NCBI RefSeq assembly: GCF_000765235.1
Contig: NZ_JPJG01000001.1
Span: 1 to 43,768 of the forward strand
Length of the DNA: 43,768 nucleotides
Direction of reading: 5' to 3'
From: Oscillibacter sp. ER4
GTDB lineage: Bacteria; Bacillota; Clostridia; Oscillospirales; Oscillospiraceae
The translations under genes and the position numbers were made by a program. Numbering within the stretch: position 1 is the stretch's first letter; each line of letters begins with the position of its first letter. Below, in pieces: positions 23,429-31,423 of the stretch. The notes beneath the pieces are model-generated. The model was not told where the DNA came from and ran no database searches. It saw nothing but the letters and a program-made list of their open reading frames with translations.

Positions 23429-24427
23429 TCAGATAAAGAGGTCGTTGTCCGCCGCAAGGGCGACGTTCGAGGCGATGAGCCGCGCGCCGAGGAGCGCCGC
23501 CAGCACGAAGCACAGCTCGAGGACCGGCAGGCGGATGGAAATGCTGGTGCTGAGGATGAGCGGCGCGCAAACCGCCTGTAAAACGTTGACCGCGAGCGCA
23601 AACAGCACGCTGAGCTTGAGGACCTTGACGCACCATTCGGCGAGCTTTGGCGCGTAGGCGGCGCTCTCCTGCGTAAACGCGCCGTCTTCCATCGTGTCGA
23701 GAAGGCCGATGGCGAAGTACGCCGTCGCCGCGGCGAGCAGCGTAGGAAGGACTTCCGCGGCAAAGCGCAGGGCGAGGACAACATAGCTGAACACAAGGCT
23801 CTTCGAACCCGTTATGTCCGTTGCCGCAGGCAGTACCGTATCGGTTGTAAAGGCGCTGTTGCCCGCCTTGAGAGCGTCGATGGCGGAAAACAGGCCCGCA
23901 AATTCCGCAAAGCAAACCTCGAAGACGAAGTACGCCGCCGCGAGGATAAGCAGCGCGCGGAAGAGCTTCAAGAGCTCCTGCGTATCGCCGCCGGAAAACC
24001 GGCGCAGCAGCCGCAGCACGACCCAGCCCGCGAGCAGCGCGAAAATGAGCCACTGCCAGGCAAGGCGCGGGAACAGTGCCTCCGCCGATGTGCTCCAATA
24101 GGCGGTCCAGCCGTGTGGAAAGAGCGCGCAAGCCGCGGCAAACGCGATGAGCACGAGCAGCGCGTCCTCGGGCTTCAGCTCCCGCCGCGCCGCGATGTGC
24201 ACGAGCGCATAGAGCGGCAGCAGGATCACCGCGGCATACAGCGTGAACGCCAGCGCGAAGCCAAAGCGTCCCGAGGCGGCCAGCGCACTCAGTCCCTGCC
24301 CCACTGCGCTGCCGGGGAATCCGGCGACAGAAAAGGCGTCGCCCTCGAAAAGCCACAGGGCGAGCGCAAGCAGCGCGCAGATAAGCGCCTCCGCCAAAAG
24401 TAAGGTCTTGATCCGGTCACGTTTCAT
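23429..24427 (-). CDS. Multi-pass membrane protein, DUF2975-like C-terminus
   Basis: A 332-residue integral membrane protein with about eight hydrophobic segments (for example LLLAEALICALLALALWLF near the N-terminus, AWQWLIFALLAGWVVLRLL in the middle, and LPVLELCFVLAALLGARLIA near the end). The last ~130 residues, ending AADNDLFI, resemble DUF2975 proteins, which finish in a DND motif and precede an XRE gene. It is roughly twice the usual DUF2975 length (~160), so the N-terminal half is an added or duplicated membrane module. First gene of the operon; GGAGG lies 8 bases upstream. Function unknown. Confidence 0.78.
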   Translation of the reverse strand: MKRDRIKTLLLAEALICALLALALWLFEGDAFSVAGFPGSAVGQGLSALAASGRFGFALAFTLYAAVILLPLYALVHIAARRELKPEDALLVLIAFAAACALFPHGWTAYWSTSAEALFPRLAWQWLIFALLAGWVVLRLLRRFSGGDTQELLKLFRALLILAAAYFVFEVCFAEFAGLFSAIDALKAGNSAFTTDTVLPAATDITGSKSLVFSYVVLALRFAAEVLPTLLAAATAYFAIGLLDTMEDGAFTQESAAYAPKLAEWCVKVLKLSVLFALAVNVLQAVCAPLILSTSISIRLPVLELCFVLAALLGARLIASNVALAADNDLFI

Positions 24428-24438
24428 ATCGCACCTCC

Positions 24439-24507
24439 AGAATTATTGTTTTGCGATAATTTCTATCGTCAGCGTAGCAGAAGAATTATCGTTTGTCAAT
24501 AATTTCT
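24439..24507 (-). promoter_or_regulatory. Duplicated 26-bp palindromic operator around the XRE-operon promoter
   Basis: Two copies (24439-24464 and 24482-24507), each AGAATTAT-YG-TTT-N2-CR-ATAATTTCT, identical at 22 of 26 positions and each an imperfect palindrome. Start-to-start distance is 43 bp, about four helical turns. The minus-strand promoter lies between and under them: -35 TTGACA (24499-24494) is inside the distal copy and -10 TACGCT (24476-24471) sits between the copies, with a 17-bp spacer. This is the layout expected of a repressor site; the XRE protein of the operon is the obvious candidate. Confidence 0.75.
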
Positions 24508-24577
24508 GCATTTGCTTTTTGTTTTTCAAAGCGCGGCACAGTTGTTTTTAAATAAATGATAAGTTTGCTTTTTTCTA

Positions 24578-24606
24578 TTGATTATCCCCGCACGATAGAC
24601 TATACT
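24578..24606 (+). promoter_or_regulatory. serC promoter
   Basis: -35 TTGATT (24578-24583) and -10 TATACT (24601-24606) with a 17-bp spacer, followed by a ~60-base leader without an evident regulatory RNA. Confidence 0.7.
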
Positions 24607-24672
24607 GTAGCTGTCATATCATGCAATTTCTGTTGCTATTGCTCAAAAAAGACAATCAGGAGGACACCAACA

Positions 24673-25764
24673 ATGAAGTACAATCGCACCTACAACTTCT
24701 CTGCCGGTCCCGCTATGATGCCGGAGCCCGTGCTGGAGGAAATCCGTGACGAGATGATGAACTACCGCGGCAGCGGCATGTGCGTCATGGAAATGAGCCA
24801 CCGCTCCAAGGTTTTCCAGCAGATCGTCGACGAGGCCGAGGCTGACCTGCGCGACCTGATGGGCATTCCCGACAACTACAAGGTCCTGTTCATTCAGGGC
24901 GGCGCTACGCTGCAGTTCGCGGCTGTGCCTTGGAATCTGATGAAGAACGGCAAGGCCGTCTACGTCGAAACCGGCGCATGGTCCAAGAAGGCCATTGCCG
25001 AGGCTAAGAAGTACGGCGAGGTCATCGTCGCCGCTTCCTCCAAGGACAAGAACTACAGCTACATCCCCGACTGCTCCGATCTTGACATTCCCGAGGATGC
25101 CGACTATGTCTACATCTGCGAGAATGAGACCATCCACGGTGTGACCTGGCAGCAGCTGCCCAACACCAAGGGCCATGTTCTTGTCTCCGACCAGAGCTCC
25201 ATGTTCCTCTCCCAGCCCTGCAACGTCAGCGATTACGGCATGATCTATGCGGGCGTGCAGAAGAACGTCGGCCCTGCCGGTATGGTCATCGCCATCATCC
25301 GCGAGGACCTCATCCGCGAGGATCTCGATCCCAAGATGCCCATCTACATGCGCTACGACACCCACGCCAAGAACGACTCCATGTACAACACCCCGAACTG
25401 CTGGGCGATTTACTGCTGCGGCAAGGTGTTCAAGTACCTCAAGAGCATCGGCGGTCTCGAGGAGATGCACAAGCGCAATGTCGAGAAGGCCAAGGTCATC
25501 TATGACTTCCTGGATTCCTCCAAGATGTTCCATGGCACGGTTGAGCCCGAGTTCCGTTCCCTCATGAACATCCCCTTCGTCACCGATTCCGCCGAGCTCG
25601 ACGCCGAAGTCGTCGCTGCTACCAAGGCTGCCGGTTACGATAACCTCAAGGGCCACAAGAGCGTCGGCGGTCTGCGCGCCAGCGTTTACAACGCCATGCC
25701 CATCGAGGGCGCTCAGGCTCTCGTCGAATTCCTGAAGAAGTTTGAGGCCGAGCACACCAAGTAA
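24673..25764 (+). CDS. serC: Phosphoserine aminotransferase
   Basis: A 363-residue PLP enzyme converting 3-phosphohydroxypyruvate and glutamate to phosphoserine. The N-terminus YNFSAGPAMMPEPVL is the family hallmark; GGATLQFA forms the cofactor phosphate cup, and the Schiff-base Lys is in AGVQKNVGPAG. The start was chosen at ATG 24673, with AGGAGG 11 bases before it; an in-frame extension covers the promoter. Codons are noticeably biased (AAG, GCT, GGT, GTT), as in serA, suggesting high expression. It has its own terminator, with serA next. Confidence 0.96.
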   Translation: MKYNRTYNFSAGPAMMPEPVLEEIRDEMMNYRGSGMCVMEMSHRSKVFQQIVDEAEADLRDLMGIPDNYKVLFIQGGATLQFAAVPWNLMKNGKAVYVETGAWSKKAIAEAKKYGEVIVAASSKDKNYSYIPDCSDLDIPEDADYVYICENETIHGVTWQQLPNTKGHVLVSDQSSMFLSQPCNVSDYGMIYAGVQKNVGPAGMVIAIIREDLIREDLDPKMPIYMRYDTHAKNDSMYNTPNCWAIYCCGKVFKYLKSIGGLEEMHKRNVEKAKVIYDFLDSSKMFHGTVEPEFRSLMNIPFVTDSAELDAEVVAATKAAGYDNLKGHKSVGGLRASVYNAMPIEGAQALVEFLKKFEAEHTK

Positions 25765-25773
25765 TTGCTTTTT

Positions 25774-25798
25774 AAAAGGGGGATCACATCCCCCTTTT
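25774..25798 (+). terminator. Terminator after serC
   Basis: AAAAGGGGGAT-CAC-ATCCCCCTTTT. A second perfect hairpin, CACCGGTGAA-GCG-TTCACCGGTG (25810-25832), follows without a T run; its role in the serA leader is unclear. Confidence 0.88.
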
Positions 25799-25890
25799 AG
25801 ATACTCCCTCACCGGTGAAGCGTTCACCGGTGCCGCCGCTTAAAGAGCGGCTGGGTCAACGATTAAAATATTTACAAGGAGAAAGTTAAA

Positions 25891-26796
25891 ATGCGTATTC
25901 TTGTTACCGACGGTATGGATAAGGGCGCGATCGAGAAGGTTCGCGCGATGGGTCACGAGCTCGTTGAGCAGTTCTACGAGCCCGACGAGCTTGGTAAGGC
26001 CCTGCGCGACTTTGATGTCGCCATCATTCGCTCCAAGACCAAGCTGCGCGCCAAGCAGATCGACGAGGCCAAGGGCAGCCGCTTCAAGTGCGTCATCCGC
26101 GCCGGCGTCGGCCTCGACAATATCGACGTGCAGTACGCCAAGGACAACGGCATCGAGGTGAAGAACACCCCGAAGTCCCCCTCCGAGTCCGTTGCTGAGC
26201 TCGCCATGGCTCACATGTTCTCCTGCGCCCGTTACATCTCCATCGCCGGCCACTCCATGCGCGAGGGCAAGTGGGAGAAGAAGGCCTACGGCAAGGGCAT
26301 CGAGCTGACCGGCAAGACGCTCGGTATCGTCGGCTTCGGCCGCATCGGCCAGAAGCTCGGCAAGATGGCCAAGGCCATCGGCATGAACGTCATCGCGTTC
26401 GATATCTTCCACATCCCCGGCATCGAGGAAGAGCTCGGCATCCCCTATGTTGAGATGGACGAGCTGCTCGCCAAGTCCGACTTCATCTCCGTCCACGCTC
26501 CCGCTGTCGACGGCGGCGCTCTCATCAACGCTGAGCGCATCGCCAAGATGAAGGACGGCGTCGTCATCATCAACACCTCCCGCGGCACCAACGTCGACGA
26601 GGCTGCGCTTCTTGACGCGCTCAACAGCGGCAAGGTCCGCGCCGCCGGTCTGGACGTCTATGCCGACGAGCCTGCGACCAACGTTGCGCTCTACTCCCAC
26701 CCGATGGTCTCCTGCACGCCGCACATCGGCTCCGCGACCGTCGAGGCTCAGGGCCGCATCGGCGAAGAGCTGGTCGAGATCATCTCCAAGATGTAA
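25891..26796 (+). CDS. serA: D-3-phosphoglycerate dehydrogenase, short form
   Basis: A 301-residue D-2-hydroxyacid dehydrogenase, oxidising 3-phosphoglycerate with NAD. It shows the NAD loop GIVGFGRIGQKLG (about 143-155), catalytic Arg in NTSRGTNVDE, Glu in DVYADEP and His in CTPHIGSATVEAQ. It lacks the C-terminal ACT domain that gives serine feedback in longer SerA proteins. A strong AAGGAGA precedes the ATG. Adjacency to serC makes the serine role nearly certain; serB is absent from the window. Confidence 0.93.
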   Translation: MRILVTDGMDKGAIEKVRAMGHELVEQFYEPDELGKALRDFDVAIIRSKTKLRAKQIDEAKGSRFKCVIRAGVGLDNIDVQYAKDNGIEVKNTPKSPSESVAELAMAHMFSCARYISIAGHSMREGKWEKKAYGKGIELTGKTLGIVGFGRIGQKLGKMAKAIGMNVIAFDIFHIPGIEEELGIPYVEMDELLAKSDFISVHAPAVDGGALINAERIAKMKDGVVIINTSRGTNVDEAALLDALNSGKVRAAGLDVYADEPATNVALYSHPMVSCTPHIGSATVEAQGRIGEELVEIISKM

Positions 26797-26824
26797 TTTA
26801 TCGCTCACGCGATCAACAAAAAGG

Positions 26825-26855
26825 AAGAGCCGTCGAAAGACGGCTCTTTCTTCTT
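26825..26855 (+). terminator. Terminator after serA
   Basis: AAGAGCCGTC-GAAA-GACGGCTCTT with a GAAA tetraloop and a following TTCTTCTT. Confidence 0.92.
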
Positions 26856-26933
26856 GTCCTCGCGCTCGGCACGGCATATCTCCACGTTCTTTTTCATAGG
26901 ATACACCAACAAAACTGTGCTGAGGTGTACGAT

Positions 26934-27560
26934 ATGGAGCGCAACCAGAACTATGTGGAGCTGTGGGGCGTCGCCGCAGGCGAGCCCGTCTTTTCGCACG
27001 AGAACCATACCCGCCGGTTCGACAAATTTCCCCTGCGGGTCGAGCGCCTGTCAGGCCAGAACGACGTGCCCGTCATCGTGGCGAGCGAGGCACTGCTGCG
27101 CGTCTGCCCTGTGGAGGAGGGACAGAGCCTTCGCATCGTCGGGCAGCTGCGCTCGTTTAACAACAAGAGCGGGCAGGGCAACCGGCTCGTCATCACCGTG
27201 TTCGCCCAGAGCATCGAGCCGGGCGACGGCTCGTACTTTAACCGCATCCTGCTCTCGGGCGCGCTGTGCAAAAAGCCCGTGCTGCGGCGCACGCCGCTCG
27301 GCCGCAGCATTTGCGACGTCATTCTGGCAGTCAACCGCCACTACGGGCGCGCGGACTACTTACCCTGCATCGCCTGGGGACAGACCGCCGTGCAGATCGC
27401 GGGCATGGACGTCGGCGAGCGATTGGCGCTTGAGGGCCGCGTGCAGAGCCGGACCTACACCAAGCTGCTCGAAAGCGGCAGTGAGGAACGCACGGCGTTC
27501 GAAGTGTCGATCATGCAGCTTTTGGACGAAGAAGAAACGGAGGAGACCGCCTTATTATAG
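26934..27560 (+). CDS. Single-stranded DNA-binding protein with two OB-folds
   Basis: A 208-residue protein. The C-terminal half (about 100-195) is clearly SSB-like: SGALCKKPVLRRTPLGRSICDVILAVNRHYGR-type segment, YLPCIAWGQTA, and LEGRVQSRTYTK. The N-terminal half (NYVELWGVAAGEPVFSH to VFAQSIEPGD) has the same strand order and looks like a second, diverged OB-fold. The usual acidic tip ending IPF is missing; the tail is EEETEETALL. The start is taken as ATG 26934, with TGAGG 8 bases upstream; GTG 26925 in frame is possible. Likely binds single-stranded DNA; the cell role beyond that is inference. Confidence 0.82.
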   Translation: MERNQNYVELWGVAAGEPVFSHENHTRRFDKFPLRVERLSGQNDVPVIVASEALLRVCPVEEGQSLRIVGQLRSFNNKSGQGNRLVITVFAQSIEPGDGSYFNRILLSGALCKKPVLRRTPLGRSICDVILAVNRHYGRADYLPCIAWGQTAVQIAGMDVGERLALEGRVQSRTYTKLLESGSEERTAFEVSIMQLLDEEETEETALL

Positions 27561-27580
27561 GCGGTCTCCTCCGTCTTTTG
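27539..27580 (+). terminator. Terminator overlapping the end of the SSB-like gene
   Basis: GGAGGAGACCGCC and its exact complement GGCGGTCTCCTCC around an 8-base loop containing the stop codon, then GTCTTTTGC. The coding end itself forms the 5' arm. Confidence 0.88.
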
Positions 27581-27715
27581 CTTATAGCCCGCTCTCCTAT
27601 TCAAATAATTTATCAGTGCATCCCTTTACAATTTTAAGGCGCAGTGTTAGAGTCTTTCGTGCTACATATTCTATTAGATTTTTTGAAATTTAAAAAACGA
27701 AACATGGAGAGAGAA

Positions 27716-28507
27716 ATGGCAAGAATTTTTTTACTCAAGGGTGACATCGCCAACCCCGGCTATGTAGACATTCCCGAGGAGGCGACCACCATCCGAGAGG
27801 CGATCTACGGGATCGGCGGCGGCATTCCGAATGGGAAAAAGTTTAAGGCGGTGCAGATCGGCGGCCCGAGCGGCGGCCTTCTCGTCGAGGAGCATCTCGA
27901 TCTGCCCCTGCACTTTCAAAAGCTCAAGCCCTACGGCGTGCGCCGCGGCGACAGCGTCATCACGGTGCTCGACGAGGACCGCTGCATGGTCGATGTCGCG
28001 TGTCGCTTTATGCAGTACACGCAGACAGAGTTCTGCGGCAAGTGCGTTCCCTGCCGCGAGGGCACAAAGCGCATGAACGAGCTGCTCTGGGCCATGCGGG
28101 ACTACCGCCTCAGCGAGTCGGACTTTCATATGCTCACCGACCTTGGCGAGATGATCTCGGTCACGGCGTTCTGCAATCTGGGCCGCAATTCCTACCACAC
28201 GCTGGAGACGGCCATCAAATACTTTCCCGAGGAATTCAAGGATCACCTGCGTGGGGACTGCGCGCTCTGCGAGCTTGACCGCGAGCCAATCGAGCCGGGT
28301 GGACTTCCCTATAACCGCATCCGCCTCGAGATCGACCCGAGCATCTGCCGCGGATGCAGCAAGTGCTCGCGTTCCTGCCACGCCGAGGCCATCACGGGCG
28401 TCATCAAGTCGCCGTTCGTGATCGATCCGGAAAAATGCGTCAAATGCTATACCTGCATCGAGGCCTGCCCCTTTGATGCGATCCAGGAGGTGGAGATCGA
28501 TGGCTAA
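27716..28507 (+). CDS. NuoF-like iron-sulfur protein lacking the NADH/FMN domain
   Basis: A 263-residue protein equivalent to the C-terminal half of NuoF/HydB. It begins directly with the SLBB domain (GDIANPGYVDIPEEATTIRE, GGGIPNGKKF, QIGGPSGG), then the NuoF 4Fe-4S helical domain (CGKCVPCREGTKRM plus a later CNLG), then two ferredoxin clusters (CRGCSKCSRSC and CVKCYTCIEACP). The FMN/NADH-binding domain (~230 residues) that should precede it is absent, and the 155 bases upstream do not encode it. The start was set at ATG 27716, with a GGAGAG just upstream; ATG 27704 is an alternative. It overlaps hydA by 8 bases and is presumably its electron-transfer partner. Confidence 0.88.
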   Translation: MARIFLLKGDIANPGYVDIPEEATTIREAIYGIGGGIPNGKKFKAVQIGGPSGGLLVEEHLDLPLHFQKLKPYGVRRGDSVITVLDEDRCMVDVACRFMQYTQTEFCGKCVPCREGTKRMNELLWAMRDYRLSESDFHMLTDLGEMISVTAFCNLGRNSYHTLETAIKYFPEEFKDHLRGDCALCELDREPIEPGGLPYNRIRLEIDPSICRGCSKCSRSCHAEAITGVIKSPFVIDPEKCVKCYTCIEACPFDAIQEVEIDG

Positions 28508-30197
28508 GGGTATCATGTATGTCGACAACATCCGCGTGGAGTTCGACGACGAGCCCACGATCATGGATGTCTGCCGCAAGGCGGGCGTGGAAATGCCGAA
28601 CTTCTGCTTCCACTCCGACCTTTCCGTTTACGGCGCGTGCCGCATGTGTATGGTCGAGGATCTGGACACCGGCAAGATCGACGCCGCCTGCACGACCAAG
28701 CCGAAAAACGGCATGCGCATCCGCACGAACACGTCACGCCTTCTCAAATACCGCCGCATGACGCTGGAGTTGATGCTTGCCTCGCACTGCCGCGACTGCA
28801 CCGCCTGCGAAAAAAACCGCTCCTGCCGTCTGCAGGAGATGGCCGTGCGCTTCGGCATCCATCACGTTCACTTCAAGGATACGCGCGAGCATGTACCGAT
28901 GGACTTTTCAAGCCCTGCGGTCACATTCGACCTCAACAAATGCATCCTCTGCGGCGACTGCGTGCGCGTGTGCAAGGAGGTTCAGGGCATGAGCATCCTG
29001 CACTTTGCCGGCCGCGGCCCCGGGCTGCACATTGAGGCGGGCGACGACCAGCCCATCTCGACCACTCACTGCGTCAGCTGCGGCCAGTGCGCCGCCGTAT
29101 GCACGACCGGCGCCATCACCGTCAAAAACGACATCGGCGCGGCGTGGCGTGCCCTGCACGACCCGCAAAAGCGCGTCGTCATCCAGATCGCGCCCGCCGT
29201 GCGCGTCGCCATCGGTGAGGCCTATGGTCTGCCCGCGGGCGAAAATGTGCTCGACAAGCTTGTCACGGCGCTCAAGATCATGGGCGCGGACGAAATTTAC
29301 GATACGATCTTCGGCGCGGACCTCACGGTGCGCGAGGAATCGAAGGAATTCCTCCGCCGCCTGGAAACGGGCGAAAATCTCCCGCTGATGACATCCTGCT
29401 GCCCGTCCTGGGTGCGCTATGTGGAGCAGGAGCGCCCGCAGTTCATCAAGAACCTGTCCTCCGCGCTCTCGCCCATGCAAATGTTCGCAACGGTCTTAAA
29501 GGACAAGTACCGCGAAAAAGACGCCGCCGACGGCCGCACGACCTTCCATATCGCCATCATGCCCTGCACAGCCAAGAAAATGGAGGCCGGACGCGAGGAA
29601 TTCCGCCGCGACGGCGTACCGAACGTCGACCTCGTGCTGACCACGCAGGAGGTCATCAAGATGATCAAGGAATCCGGCATCCGCTTCCAGATGCTCGAAA
29701 AGGAGTCGCCCGACCTGCCGTTCGGCATGGGCAGCGGCGCGGCCGAGATCTTCGGCACCTCCGGCGGCGTGGCGGAGGCGGTGCTCCGCTGCTGCCTGCC
29801 CGACAAGAGCAAAAACGTCCTGCGCATGCTCGAGCATAGCGGTCTTCGCGGCACGGAGGCCGTCCGCTTTGTGACCATCCCCGTTAACGGGCGCGACGTG
29901 CGCGTCGCCCTGGCCCACGGCCTTGCCAACGCAGCTAAGCTGCTCGATCAAATCGAAAACGGCGAGGTCGAGGTCGACCTGGTCGAGGTCATGTCCTGCC
30001 GCACCGGCTGCGTCGGCGGCGCGGGCCAGCCCTACGCGCTGATGAGCACCAAGCTCAAGCGCGCCCACGGCCTGTACGAGATCGACCGCAGCGCGATGTT
30101 CAAGCGCAGCGAGCGCAACCCCGTCCTCGACGCGATGTATGCCGCGGGTCTCAATGAGCGCGCGCACGAGCTGCTGCACCACGAGTACAAGGACTGA
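28500..30197 (+). CDS. hydA: [FeFe] hydrogenase catalytic subunit
   Basis: A 565-residue, CpI-like enzyme that reversibly reduces protons to H2. N-terminal 2Fe-2S domain (PNFCFHSDLSVYGACRMC), His-ligated cluster (HCRDCTACEKNRSC), two 4Fe-4S clusters (CILCGDCVRVC, CVSCGQCAAVC), then the H-cluster domain with L1 TSCCPSW (about 297), L2 MPCTAKKMEAG (about 354) and L3 EVMSCRTGCVGGAGQP (about 495). All H-cluster Cys and the proton-relay Cys are present, although L3 reads CRTGC rather than the common CPGGC or CRGGC. The small-subunit segment is fused at the C-terminus (LYEIDR, RSERNP). Maturases hydEFG are not in the window. Coupled to the preceding gene. Confidence 0.96.
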   Translation: MAKGIMYVDNIRVEFDDEPTIMDVCRKAGVEMPNFCFHSDLSVYGACRMCMVEDLDTGKIDAACTTKPKNGMRIRTNTSRLLKYRRMTLELMLASHCRDCTACEKNRSCRLQEMAVRFGIHHVHFKDTREHVPMDFSSPAVTFDLNKCILCGDCVRVCKEVQGMSILHFAGRGPGLHIEAGDDQPISTTHCVSCGQCAAVCTTGAITVKNDIGAAWRALHDPQKRVVIQIAPAVRVAIGEAYGLPAGENVLDKLVTALKIMGADEIYDTIFGADLTVREESKEFLRRLETGENLPLMTSCCPSWVRYVEQERPQFIKNLSSALSPMQMFATVLKDKYREKDAADGRTTFHIAIMPCTAKKMEAGREEFRRDGVPNVDLVLTTQEVIKMIKESGIRFQMLEKESPDLPFGMGSGAAEIFGTSGGVAEAVLRCCLPDKSKNVLRMLEHSGLRGTEAVRFVTIPVNGRDVRVALAHGLANAAKLLDQIENGEVEVDLVEVMSCRTGCVGGAGQPYALMSTKLKRAHGLYEIDRSAMFKRSERNPVLDAMYAAGLNERAHELLHHEYKD

Positions 30198-30207
30198 TCC
30201 CCTTCAT

Positions 30208-30241
30208 AAAAAGCCGGCCGTGTGTCCACGGCCGACTTTTT
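30208..30241 (+). terminator. Terminator after hydA
   Basis: CGGCCGTG-TGTC-CACGGCCG stem preceded by an A run and followed by ACTTTTT. Confidence 0.88.
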
Positions 30242-30273
30242 CGCCCGACTCATTATTTTTTATAATGCGTCTA

Positions 30274-30302
30274 TTGACAAATTAAGATATTTCCACTAAT
30301 AT
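30274..30302 (+). promoter_or_regulatory. Promoter of the LysR gene
   Basis: -35 TTGACA (30274-30279) and -10 TAATAT (30297-30302) with a 17-bp spacer, in an A/T-rich patch unlike its surroundings. Confidence 0.8.
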
Positions 30303-30343
30303 ATTTTTGAAAATGTATTACAAATTTGAATCGGAGGACAACC

Positions 30344-31240
30344 ATGGAAGTCCGCAACCTGGTCACATTCTTAAAAGTCACGGAGCTCAAGAGCTTCTCC
30401 CGTGCGGCGGAAGCTCTGGATTATTCCCAGTCCGCCGTCACGGTGCAGATCCAGCAGCTCGAGCGTGAGCTGGGCGTGCAGCTCTTTGACCGCATCGGCA
30501 AAACGGTCTCCATCACGCAGTACGGCAAGGACTTTGTCTCCTACGCGCGCGACGTGGTGAGCGCCATCGCGCGTGCCAGCGCCTTTGCCTCGTCGGATTC
30601 CGAGCTGAGCGGCACCGTGCGCGTCGGCACGCTCAATTCGCTGCTCACCGCCTCGTTCTCTAACATCGTGCCGCTCTACCATGAGCGTTTTCCGCACGTG
30701 CAGATCAGCCTGCACGCGGGCAATATCGCCTCCATCACCGAAATGCTCGTCAAGAATGAGCTCGACATCATCTACACGCTCGATGAGCAGATCTTCGACA
30801 CGCAGTTTGTCAAAGTCTTTGAAGCGCAGGAGGACATCGTCATCGTGACGAACACGGAAAACCCGCTCTCTGCCCGCGATGATGTGCACCTTGCCGACCT
30901 TGTGTCGCACCCGTTCATCCTGATGAACCACGGCAACCCCTACCGCGACCAGTTCGACCGCGAGCTTGCCCGTCAGGATCTAAGTGTCGAGCCGTTTTTG
31001 GAGCTCGAGAGCGACACGCTCGCGCTCAAGCTCATCCGCGAGAATCCAGAGTATCTCTCCGCGCTGCCGCGCTACACGGCGAAGATGAGCATTCACAAGG
31101 GCAACCTTGCCATCATCCCCGTGGCCGACTGCCAGATGAGCCAGTGGCGGCAGGTGCTTTATCACCGCAACAAGGTCATCACCCCGCAGATTCAAGGCAT
31201 GCTCGACGTGATCTTGGAGGTCGCGAAAAAACCGTTTTAA
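30344..31240 (+). CDS. LysR-family transcriptional regulator
   Basis: A 298-residue regulator. The N-terminal winged HTH is standard: TFLKVTELKSFSRAAEALD, YSQSAVTVQIQQLERELG and LFDRIGKTVSITQYG. The effector domain from about residue 90 begins SGTVRVGTLNSLLTASF. The start was set at ATG 30344, with GGAGG 8 bases before it. It has its own promoter and terminators on both sides, so it is monocistronic; it is not divergent from its neighbours, which leaves its target open. The hydrogenase genes just upstream are one possibility. Confidence 0.9.
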   Translation: MEVRNLVTFLKVTELKSFSRAAEALDYSQSAVTVQIQQLERELGVQLFDRIGKTVSITQYGKDFVSYARDVVSAIARASAFASSDSELSGTVRVGTLNSLLTASFSNIVPLYHERFPHVQISLHAGNIASITEMLVKNELDIIYTLDEQIFDTQFVKVFEAQEDIVIVTNTENPLSARDDVHLADLVSHPFILMNHGNPYRDQFDRELARQDLSVEPFLELESDTLALKLIRENPEYLSALPRYTAKMSIHKGNLAIIPVADCQMSQWRQVLYHRNKVITPQIQGMLDVILEVAKKPF

Positions 31241-31252
31241 GTGGAAACTCAC

Positions 31253-31292
31253 AAAAAAGCACAGGCGCGCTTTCGCGCGCCTGTGCTTTTTC
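31253..31292 (+). terminator. Terminator after the LysR gene
   Basis: GCACAGGCGCGC-TTTC-GCGCGCCTGTGC flanked by an A run and TTTTT; 12-bp perfect stem. Confidence 0.93.
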
Positions 31293-31333
31293 ACTTTACT
31301 GTGTCAGTACGGCGTAAAATTTGCAAAAAAAGG

Positions 31334-31362
31334 ATGCAAAACGCGGATCGGCGCGGTATAAT
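31334..31362 (+). promoter_or_regulatory. proB promoter
   Basis: Consensus -10 TATAAT (31357-31362); the -35 is weak (ATGCAA, 31334-31339, 17-bp spacer), so an activator or an extended contact may contribute. Confidence 0.55.
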
Positions 31363-31423
31363 AATGGGCAAATTCCAGCGTCCGCACGCATCGCGCGCCC
31401 GCTTTGATCGGAGGGATCACGAT

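Noticed and set aside
24643-25827. 394-codon minus-strand open frame over serC
   Set aside because: Antisense to a strongly biased, clearly real serC; the product is repetitive Leu/Val/Asp/Gly-rich.
25810-25832. Riboswitch before serA based on the CACCGGTG hairpin
   Set aside because: A single hairpin with no conserved aptamer sequence and no terminator or ribosome-site pairing evident.
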